Below are positions 8,185-14,735 of a stretch of DNA of 24,696 bases, piece by piece (within the stretch, counting starts at the first letter, position 1; each line of letters opens with the position of its first letter). The position numbers were made by a program, and so were the translations under genes. The DNA is from Thomasclavelia sp. (lineage in GTDB: Bacteria > Bacillota_I > Bacilli_A > Erysipelotrichales > Coprobacillaceae): assembly GCA_020025035.1 (NCBI GenBank), contig JAHHSU010000014.1, positions 1 to 24,696 on the forward strand, read 5' to 3'. The notes under the pieces were generated by a model. That model did no database searches. It was given only the letters and a program-made list of their open reading frames with translations, and had not been told where the DNA came from.

Positions 8185-11100
8185 CTATTCTTCTTCCACG
8201 TCACTTAATTCATCTAAGTACTCTTCTTCAAAATCTAAGTCAAGATCTAATTCAAAGCTCTCTTGTTCATCTTCGTTTTCTTCAACTTGATCTTTTAGTT
8301 CTTCTGCTTCATCGCTTACTTCATTATTTACATCTTCAATAGTTAAAGGGAATCTTTGTTCTTCCTCTTCTATTTTTTTCATATCAATTTCTTGATCATT
8401 TTCATCTAATAAACGTATATCAAGTGACAATGCTTGTAATTCTTTTTTAAGAACCCTAAATGCTTCTGGCAATCCTGGTTCAGGTAATGGTTGACCTTTC
8501 ACAATAGCTTCATATGTTTTTACACGACCCACTACATCATCTGATTTTACTGTTAGGATTTCACGAAGTGTATATGCTGCACCATATGCTTCTAGCGCCC
8601 AAATTTCCATTTCACCAAATCTTTGTCCACCATTTTGAGCCTTACCACCTAATGGTTGTTGAGTGACTAATGAATATGGCCCAACAGCACGCGCATGTAA
8701 TTTATCGTCTACCATGTGTGCAAGTTTAATCATATACATTACACCAACGGAAATTTTAGAGTCAAAATACTCACCTGTTTGTCCACTAATGACCCATTGC
8801 TTACCGTCTTTTTCCATATGAGCTTCTTCCATAATTTCTTCTAAATCAGAACGATGTAATCCATCAAAAGCAGGAGTTGCAATATATAATCCTAATTGCT
8901 TAGCCGCATATCCTAAATGTAACTCTAAAACTTGTCCAATGTTCATACGAGACGGAACCCCTAACGGGTTTAACATAATATCTAAAGGAGTTCCATCTTG
9001 AAGATGTGGCATATCTTCAACAGGTAATATTTTAGAAATTACCCCTTTGTTTCCGTGACGACCTGCCATCTTATCTCCTTCGGATATTTTTCTTTTTTGT
9101 ACAATATAAACTTTGATAACTTGATTTACTCCAGGTTGTAAATCATCACCATTTTTTCGTGAAAATATTTTAATATCATGAACAATTCCTGCTCCACCAT
9201 GAGGAACTCTTAATGAATTGTCTTTTACCTCACGAGATTTTTCTCCGAAAATCGCAAGTAACAATTTTTCTTCAGCAGATAACTCTGCTTGTCCTTTTGG
9301 AGTAACTTTTCCTACAAGAATGTCTCCCTCTTTTACTTCGGCACCAATCATGATAATTCCATCAGTATTTAAATTTTTTCTTGCTTCTTCTCCAACGTTT
9401 GGAATATCTCTAGTAATTTCTTCTGGGCCTAATTTTGTATCACGACACTCAATACTATATTCTTCAATATGGATAGATGTATAAACATCCTCTTTTACTA
9501 AACGCTCAGACATAATAATGGCATCTTCATAATTATATCCATTCCATGTCATGAATCCGACTAAAACATTTTGTCCTAATGCTAATTCACCTTGTTCCAT
9601 TGCAGGTCCGTCTGCTAGTACTTCACCTTTTGTTACTTTTTGTCCAACTTGAACAATAGGAGAATGATTAATACATGTACCTGCATTAGAAATAGTAAAT
9701 TTTAATAATCGATAATTTCGAGGTCCAGTTTCTTCTTCAATCACGATTTTTTTAGCATCAACATAACTTACAATACCATCTGCTTTGGCAACAACTGCAC
9801 TACCAGAATCGCGTGCTGCTTGATATTCCATTCCAGTTCCAACATATGGTGTGTGTGGATTTAATAAAGGTACAGCTTGACGTTGCATGTTAGCCCCCAT
9901 TAATGCACGAGTAGCATCATCATTTTCGATAAATGGAATACATGAAGTTGCTACAGAAACAATTTGCTTTGGTGAAATATCAATGAAATGTACTTCTTCA
10001 CGTTTTGCCATAATATTTTCACCTAAATGACGTGCAATAACTTGTTCGTCAAGAATTTCACCAGACTCACTTGTTCGCACATTAGCTTGAGCTATAATAT
10101 ATTTCTTTTCAACGTCTGCAGTTAAATAATGAATATCATCTTCATCAATAATTGCATTATTTACCTTACGATATGGCGTTTCAATAAAACCGTATTTATT
10201 AATTTTAGCATATGACGCTAATGTTGTAATCAATCCGATATTTGGTCCTTCTGGAGTTTCAATTGGACAAATTCTACCATAGTGAGAACTATGAACGTCA
10301 CGAACTTCATATCCTGCTCTATCTCTACTTAATCCACCTGGACCTAATGCAGATAAGCGTCGTTTGTTTGTTAATTCAGCAAGTGGATTAATTTGATCCA
10401 TGAATTGTGATAACTGACTTGATGCAAAAAATTCTTTCATTGCTGCAGTTAGTGGACGAATATTTGTTAATGATTGAGGTGTAGCACTATCACTTTCAGA
10501 TAGAGACATTCTTTCTTTAACAACTCTTTCCATTCTTGATAATCCAATTCTAAATTGGTTTTGTACAAGTTCTCCTACAGTTCTTACACGTCTATTTCCT
10601 AAATGATCAATATCATCCAATAATCCTAATCTCATCATATATTTAATACGATCATCAGTAGGATATTGCAAATTTTCAAAAATATCCACTAAGTTTAACA
10701 TATATGAATATGCAGCAATCATATCTGATATCGTAATAAATTTACTATCAACAGACAAATCGGTTCCTATAATTCTCATTTTTTTATTTTTAGATTCATC
10801 CATCCATACATCTACTACTTGAATCACTCCATGTGAATTCATTTTTTCATTTGTAGATATTTCTTTTTGACAAGCACCAGCTTCAAAAACAGGTTTAAGA
10901 ATATCAAGTTCTTCTGCGCCAATAACAGTACCTTCTTTTAAAACAACCTTTCCACTAACATCCTGAATGTCCTGTGCAAGAATTCTACCTAATAATCTAT
11001 CATTTAAACTTAATTTTTGTTTAAATTTAAATCTTCCAGCACCTGCTAAATCATATCTTTTAGAATCAAAAAACTTTGTGTACAATAAATTATTTGCACC

Positions 11101-11847
11101 ATCTAATGTTGCAGGTTCTCCAGGTCTTAATTTAGTATGAATTTCAATTAACGCTTCTTCCATATTATTTGTTGGATCTTTTGCTAATGTACTCATAATA
11201 TGTTCATGTTCGCCAAAAACGTCAATAATAGCTTCATTACTTGAAAGTCCTAATGCACGTAATAATATAGTACTTGGAATTTTACGAGTACGATCAATTC
11301 TAACATTTAATACATTTTTTGCATCATTTTCAAACTCCAACCATGTTCCTCGAGATGGTATCACACTTCCAGCAAAAATTGTTTTACCACTTTTATCTAA
11401 AACCTCATTAAAATACGCTCCAGGTGAACGAACTAATTGTGAAACAATTACACGTTCTGCACCGTTAATAATAAATGTTCCACCATCAGTCATTAATGGG
11501 AAATCACCCATAAATACTTCATTTTCTTTAATTTCACCAGTATTTGTATTAACTAATCTTAATGTGGCTCTTAATGGAGCAGCATAATTAGTATCACGAT
11601 CCTTACTTTCATCTGCCAAAAATTTTGGTTCATCAAAATAACAATTCACAAATTCTAATGACAATGTTTCATTGTAATTAGTAATTGGATAAACATCTTG
11701 AAATACCTCTTTAATACCTTCTTTAATAAACCAACTATACGAATCAGTTTGAATCTCAACTAAATTAGGCAATTCTAATGAACCGCTTATACGAGAATAA
11801 TTACGACGATTTATTCTGCTTTTTGACTGAACTTTTCTATGTTCCAC
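8185..11847 (-). CDS. rpoB: RNA polymerase beta subunit
   Basis: A 1220-residue beta subunit. The rifampicin pocket is at residues 476-506 (SSQLSQFMDQINPLAELTNKRR...), with Asn494 where E. coli has His526. The conserved WNGYNYEDAII and KMAGRHGNKGVISKI stretches and the C-terminal clamp region are intact. The last 47 residues form a tail with 25 acidic and one basic residue. Translation starts at GTG (11845-11847) behind AAAGGGGTGG. Ribosomal genes rplJ/rplL, usual upstream neighbours in Firmicutes, are absent; instead rpoB has its own promoter about 87 bases upstream of the start codon. It is cotranscribed with rpoC. Confidence 0.99.
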   Translation of the reverse strand: MEHRKVQSKSRINRRNYSRISGSLELPNLVEIQTDSYSWFIKEGIKEVFQDVYPITNYNETLSLEFVNCYFDEPKFLADESKDRDTNYAAPLRATLRLVNTNTGEIKENEVFMGDFPLMTDGGTFIINGAERVIVSQLVRSPGAYFNEVLDKSGKTIFAGSVIPSRGTWLEFENDAKNVLNVRIDRTRKIPSTILLRALGLSSNEAIIDVFGEHEHIMSTLAKDPTNNMEEALIEIHTKLRPGEPATLDGANNLLYTKFFDSKRYDLAGAGRFKFKQKLSLNDRLLGRILAQDIQDVSGKVVLKEGTVIGAEELDILKPVFEAGACQKEISTNEKMNSHGVIQVVDVWMDESKNKKMRIIGTDLSVDSKFITISDMIAAYSYMLNLVDIFENLQYPTDDRIKYMMRLGLLDDIDHLGNRRVRTVGELVQNQFRIGLSRMERVVKERMSLSESDSATPQSLTNIRPLTAAMKEFFASSQLSQFMDQINPLAELTNKRRLSALGPGGLSRDRAGYEVRDVHSSHYGRICPIETPEGPNIGLITTLASYAKINKYGFIETPYRKVNNAIIDEDDIHYLTADVEKKYIIAQANVRTSESGEILDEQVIARHLGENIMAKREEVHFIDISPKQIVSVATSCIPFIENDDATRALMGANMQRQAVPLLNPHTPYVGTGMEYQAARDSGSAVVAKADGIVSYVDAKKIVIEEETGPRNYRLLKFTISNAGTCINHSPIVQVGQKVTKGEVLADGPAMEQGELALGQNVLVGFMTWNGYNYEDAIIMSERLVKEDVYTSIHIEEYSIECRDTKLGPEEITRDIPNVGEEARKNLNTDGIIMIGAEVKEGDILVGKVTPKGQAELSAEEKLLLAIFGEKSREVKDNSLRVPHGGAGIVHDIKIFSRKNGDDLQPGVNQVIKVYIVQKRKISEGDKMAGRHGNKGVISKILPVEDMPHLQDGTPLDIMLNPLGVPSRMNIGQVLELHLGYAAKQLGLYIATPAFDGLHRSDLEEIMEEAHMEKDGKQWVISGQTGEYFDSKISVGVMYMIKLAHMVDDKLHARAVGPYSLVTQQPLGGKAQNGGQRFGEMEIWALEAYGAAYTLREILTVKSDDVVGRVKTYEAIVKGQPLPEPGLPEAFRVLKKELQALSLDIRLLDENDQEIDMKKIEEEEQRFPLTIEDVNNEVSDEAEELKDQVEENEDEQESFELDLDLDFEEEYLDELSDVEEE

Positions 11848-11933
11848 GTATATCCACCCCTTTATTGTTCTCTATTCCCATGTTAGAAAGTACGAGAAAA
11901 CAACCTCTTTCAAACAGTAATAGGCATTTTATA

Positions 11934-11962
11934 ATACTATTATATAAATATCAATTCGTCAA
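11934..11962 (-). promoter_or_regulatory. sigma-A promoter of rpoBC
   Basis: On the minus strand TTGACG (11957-11962) and TAGTAT (11934-11939) are 17 bases apart, with AT-rich sequence between them. The transcript would start near 11927 with a leader of about 80 bases, in which I see no riboswitch or ribosomal-protein binding structure. Confidence 0.7.
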
Positions 11963-12032
11963 GGTATTTCCTGTGAATTTTTTAATTTTCTGAACAGAAT
12001 GTGATAATTTCTTATTATTGTAGAAAACTAAT

Positions 12033-12078
12033 ATGACCTATAATATAAGTTTATTAAATTATATTATAGGAGGTCATT
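12033..12078 (+). promoter_or_regulatory. inverted repeat joining a -10 box to a Shine-Dalgarno
   Basis: The perfect 12-base arms CCTATAATATAA (12037-12048) and TTATATTATAGG (12059-12070) are ten bases apart. The left arm contains a consensus -10 box, TATAAT (12039-12044). The right arm ends in the first AGG of a perfect AGGAGG (12068-12073). Flanking ATGACC and GGTCAT add a further pairing block with a three-base offset. The -35 region is poor (ATTGTA with a 16-base spacer). It may be a protein operator or, if transcription starts upstream, an RNA hairpin that hides the ribosome site. Confidence 0.5.
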
Positions 12079-12108
12079 ATGCAAAAGGTTAAAAAAATCA
12101 TAAAATGA
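12079..12108 (+). CDS. possible nine-residue leader peptide or gene remnant
   Basis: ATG at 12079 lies five bases after a perfect AGGAGG and opens a nine-codon frame, MQKVKKIIK, ended by TGA and then TAA two bases later. The peptide would be basic and amphipathic. No longer frame follows in any phase. An AT-only ten-base inverted repeat (12110-12119 with 12132-12141) comes directly after the stop. It may be a short translated RNA, a leader peptide, or the surviving start of a deleted gene. The spacing and strength of the ribosome site are the only support. Confidence 0.3.
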   Translation: MQKVKKIIK

Positions 12109-12250
12109 TAATAAAAATTTATAACTTTTCTAATTTTTATTCCAATAATATTTTAATAAAACATGCCAAAATACTTACATAAATCAAAATCAATTACTAA
12201 TACAAATACATAGCTAGCTTACTTCGATTGAAGTAAAATAAGTATTTATT
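12109..12250. other. gene-free AT-rich stretch
   Basis: Besides the AT-only repeat just after the mini-ORF, a seven-base hairpin (12220-12226 with 12231-12237, TTACTTC/GAAGTAA) is present. It could end a short plus-strand transcript, but no good T-run follows. I see nothing else in it. Confidence 0.4.
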
Positions 12251-12285
12251 AAAAAAATTAGTTGAAGATTGTTCTTCAACTAATT
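12251..12285 (-). terminator. rho-independent terminator of the MATE gene
   Basis: A 13-base perfect stem (12256-12268 with 12273-12285, AATTAGTTGAAGA and its complement) has a four-base loop and is followed on the minus strand by a run of T (12251-12257). It lies 37 bases past the MATE stop. Confidence 0.88.
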
Positions 12286-12322
12286 ATAAAAATTCTTTTA
12301 TTTTATCTTAAAATATCTTACA

Positions 12323-13756
12323 TCATTTAGATTCTACAATTTCATTTGTTTTACATAAATTATTTTTATAAAATCTATAAAACATCATAGTAGTGACTAT
12401 AGATGCAATAATATCTGAAACAGGTTCTGCTAATAATACACCAAACACTTTATCTCCATTAGAGATTAAATGACTCACAGTGCTTGCCATCATATGTGCA
12501 AATCCTGTATTACCTAATGCAACTGGTAATATATATAATAATGGAATTAATAAAACGACTTTTCTTAAAAGTGCCATCATCAACGAAATTTTTGCTTGAC
12601 CTAATGCCATAAATGACTGTTGACATGTAATTTGAGCACCAAAAATTAAAGCACCAAAAACATAAATACGTAACGCCCATGCAGTAAAATAAATAGTATC
12701 TAAGTCTGATGAAAAAATACCTGCGTAGTGCTTTGAAAAAATAATAATAGATCCTGCAAATACAAATGAAATGCCTAAACACCATTTAAAAACTGTTTTA
12801 AATGTATCTCTTACTCTATCATATTGTTTCGAACCAAAATTATAACTTAAAATTGGTTGTGCTCCTTGGCATAATCCTAACAATGGTAAAGTAACAAATT
12901 GCCATAAACTATTTAAAATTGCTACACTGGCAATCGCAACTGTCCCACCATACTTAGACAATTGATGAATAAACGAAAGTTGTAATAAACTTTCAGTACT
13001 AGTCATAACAAAAGGGGAAATACCTAATGCAAAAACTGGAAGTAAAATTTTAATGTTAGGAACAAGATATTTCATTTTTATTTTAATCACACTTTTTTTT
13101 GATACTAAAAAATATAATACCCAAATAGAAGAAATAAATTGAGCAATAATTGTAGCTAGAGCTGCACCTTTAACTCCCATCTTTAATACAAAAATGAAAA
13201 CAGGGTCTAAAATGATATTTAATAAAGAACCTATTAAAATCGTAATCATACCATATTTTGCAAATCCTTGCGTATTAATATAGGTATTCATCCCTAATGC
13301 AATCTGTACAAAAATACTTCCTAATGCATATATTTTTATATATGAATTAGCTATTTCAATTGTTTGAGGTGTAGCACCAAATAAATAAAGAATTGGTTTA
13401 CTCCAAATAGATAAAACAAGTGAAATCACTACTCCTACTATTATAAGAGTTGAGAAACAATTCGTCATAATTTTTTCAGCACCATCAATATCTTTTTGCC
13501 CAAGCTTTATGGCACATAAAGGCGCACCACCTATCCCTATTAATTGAGTAAATGCCATAATCATTGTTACAACTGGTATTGTCGTACTTAATCCAGCCAT
13601 TGCAACTGTACTATTTGGAATTTGACCTATAAATATACGATCAATAATTCCATATAAAATAGTCACTAGTTGAGCAATAATAGACGGAATCGCTAGTCTA
13701 AGTAAGAGTTTACCTATCTTTTCTGATCCTAATACATTTTCTTTTTTCATATTCAT
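12323..13756 (-). CDS. MATE family multidrug/Na+ antiporter-like exporter
   Basis: A 477-residue membrane protein with about 12 hydrophobic segments in two similar halves. It has the MATE hallmarks: LAIPSIIAQLVTILYGIIDRIFIGQ near residues 22-46, and in the second half SLWQFVTLPLLGLCQGAQPILSYNFG. It belongs to the MATE branch of the MOP superfamily (MepA/NorM/DinF-like), which uses Na+ or H+ gradients to export cationic drugs or metabolites; the substrate is unknown. The gene ends in TGA. The start is ATG at 13754-13756 (a second in-frame ATG is two codons on). The only strong ribosome site, AAAGGAG, is 32 bases upstream, with a palindrome between. It has its own terminator and diverges from the DUF308 gene. 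Confidence 0.9.
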   Translation of the reverse strand: MNMKKENVLGSEKIGKLLLRLAIPSIIAQLVTILYGIIDRIFIGQIPNSTVAMAGLSTTIPVVTMIMAFTQLIGIGGAPLCAIKLGQKDIDGAEKIMTNCFSTLIIVGVVISLVLSIWSKPILYLFGATPQTIEIANSYIKIYALGSIFVQIALGMNTYINTQGFAKYGMITILIGSLLNIILDPVFIFVLKMGVKGAALATIIAQFISSIWVLYFLVSKKSVIKIKMKYLVPNIKILLPVFALGISPFVMTSTESLLQLSFIHQLSKYGGTVAIASVAILNSLWQFVTLPLLGLCQGAQPILSYNFGSKQYDRVRDTFKTVFKWCLGISFVFAGSIIIFSKHYAGIFSSDLDTIYFTAWALRIYVFGALIFGAQITCQQSFMALGQAKISLMMALLRKVVLLIPLLYILPVALGNTGFAHMMASTVSHLISNGDKVFGVLLAEPVSDIIASIVTTMMFYRFYKNNLCKTNEIVESK

Positions 13757-13796
13757 TTTATATTGTGTATAGTCACTTACTATACAACTCTCCTTT
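13753..13796 (-). promoter_or_regulatory. palindrome and possible uORF between Shine-Dalgarno and MATE start
   Basis: On the minus strand AAAGGAGA (13789-13796) is followed by an eight-base perfect inverted repeat, TGTATAGT-N5-ACTATACA (13766-13786), then by the MATE ATG. No in-frame ATG, GTG or TTG lies nearer to the ribosome site. A GTG in the repeat's spacer (13774-13776) opens a seven-codon frame whose TGA stop overlaps the MATE ATG as ATGA. The palindrome could be a repressor operator or an RNA hairpin. The arrangement would also suit translational attenuation. Confidence 0.5.
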
Positions 13797-13817
13797 CATT
13801 TCTATATCACTTTAAAT

Positions 13818-13823
13818 ATTATA
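13818..13823 (-). promoter_or_regulatory. -10 box of the MATE promoter
   Basis: TATAAT on the minus strand, about 22 bases upstream of the ribosome site. The -35 position at 17 bases holds only TTTTCA, so the promoter is weak or assisted. Predicted transcript start is near 13811. Confidence 0.5.
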
Positions 13824-13898
13824 CCCTAAACTTCATAAAATGAAAAAACATTTTTCTACTTTATAGTCTATATCCTACTATTAATACGATTACATTAC

Positions 13899-13927
13899 TT
13901 AACAGACGACAAATATTGTTGTATAAT
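13899..13927 (+). promoter_or_regulatory. sigma-A promoter of the DUF308 gene
   Basis: TTAACA (13899-13904) and TATAAT (13922-13927) are 17 bases apart. The predicted start, near 13933, leaves only about 14 bases before the ATG at 13947, so the leader is little more than the ribosome site. Confidence 0.75.
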
Positions 13928-13946
13928 AAAAGAAGAGGTGATATTT

Positions 13947-14495
13947 ATGTTAGAAATTTTAAAAGAAATAAACAAAGAAAAAATAATGATATCTTTATTA
14001 TATATTATTATAGGATCATTTTTGTTTATTTATCCAAAACTTAGTATCGATATTATCATGATTAGTATTAGTCTACTACTTATAGTATATGGTATTTTTC
14101 ATTTAATTATCTATTTAAGAAGTGAAAATATTGGATTATATAATCGCCTAGAGCTAATTACTAGTATTATCGCACTTGCAACAAGCATATTCATTTTATT
14201 TAATTCTAAAATAGTTATATCTATTATTCCCTTTATCATTGGCGTTTTTATCATTATTGAAGCAGGAACTTTGATTAAACATGCAACTATTTTAAGAAAT
14301 TATGATCATAAATCATTTCAAATATCTCTTGTACTAGGAATTATATTATTTATTATTGGAGCTTATTTGTTATTTAATCCAATTGAGATAATTACTTCAT
14401 TAATGACATTTATTGGAGTAATATTAATATGTATGGGATTATTTGAATTATGGACATTTTATCAACTACAAAAATATATGCATCATTTAAACTAA
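13947..14495 (+). CDS. HdeD/DUF308 family membrane protein
   Basis: A 182-residue protein made of six hydrophobic segments in three paired repeats of the form GSFLFIYP / LLIVYGIFHLI, ending in a short polar tail rich in His. This layout matches DUF308 (HdeD-like) inner-membrane proteins; E. coli HdeD is linked to acid resistance, but the molecular function of the family is unknown. I chose ATG 13947 because AGAGGTG is six bases upstream; a GTG three codons earlier (13938) lies within that ribosome site. It is divergent from the MATE gene, with separate promoters in about 190 bases. The stop codon overlaps the terminator. Confidence 0.8.
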   Translation: MLEILKEINKEKIMISLLYIIIGSFLFIYPKLSIDIIMISISLLLIVYGIFHLIIYLRSENIGLYNRLELITSIIALATSIFILFNSKIVISIIPFIIGVFIIIEAGTLIKHATILRNYDHKSFQISLVLGIILFIIGAYLLFNPIEIITSLMTFIGVILICMGLFELWTFYQLQKYMHHLN

Positions 14496-14516
14496 AAAAT
14501 GGATTTTCCATTTTTT
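14494..14516 (+). terminator. rho-independent terminator of the DUF308 gene
   Basis: Arms AAAAAATGGA (14494-14503) and TCCATTTTTT (14507-14516) enclose a three-base loop, followed by more T. The left arm includes the last two bases of the stop codon. Confidence 0.8.
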
Positions 14517-14671
14517 TGTTTTATAAATAAACTACATATATTACTCAATCTTTTTATATACTTATATTATGTATTTATTATTTACAAACAATTCTATGCT
14601 TCAATGAAAAATCATTAAAATGCATTATCTTAGATAGCAAATCGTAAGCTAACAATAATCATTGTTTTTTC

Positions 14672-14700
14672 TTGATTTCCAACACTTATGCCTATATAAT
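14672..14700 (+). promoter_or_regulatory. sigma-A promoter of guaB
   Basis: TTGATT (14672-14677) and TATAAT (14695-14700) are 17 bases apart. The transcript would start near 14707, leaving about 29 bases of leader with the ribosome site AAAGGAGG at 14719-14726. There is no room for a purine riboswitch downstream of this start. Confidence 0.8.
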
Positions 14701-14735
14701 GGTATAAATAAAAAAATTAAAGGAGGAACTTACAC

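Noticed and set aside
11848..12322. An insertion sequence or prophage scar next to rpoB
   Set aside because: The inverted repeats are too short and AT-only or promoter-linked, no transposase or integrase remnant is readable, and no target-site duplication is evident.
12510..12785. A 91-codon minus-strand frame inside the MATE gene
   Set aside because: It is a shifted frame of a conserved membrane-protein gene; the Phe/Tyr/Cys-rich product is typical of such artefacts.
12323..13756. Use of the mollicute genetic code (TGA as Trp)
   Set aside because: All conserved proteins are complete with TGA as stop, Trp codons are TGG, and the MATE gene ends in TGA at the expected length.
13766..13786. 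Naming a specific repressor (TetR, MarR or GntR type) for the palindrome before the MATE gene
   Set aside because: The sequence matches none of the operator consensus patterns I know well enough, and no regulator gene is adjacent.
14521..14735. A purine riboswitch before guaB
   Set aside because: The good promoter at 14672-14700 leaves only about 29 leader bases, and upstream I see no conserved purine-aptamer core or terminator.
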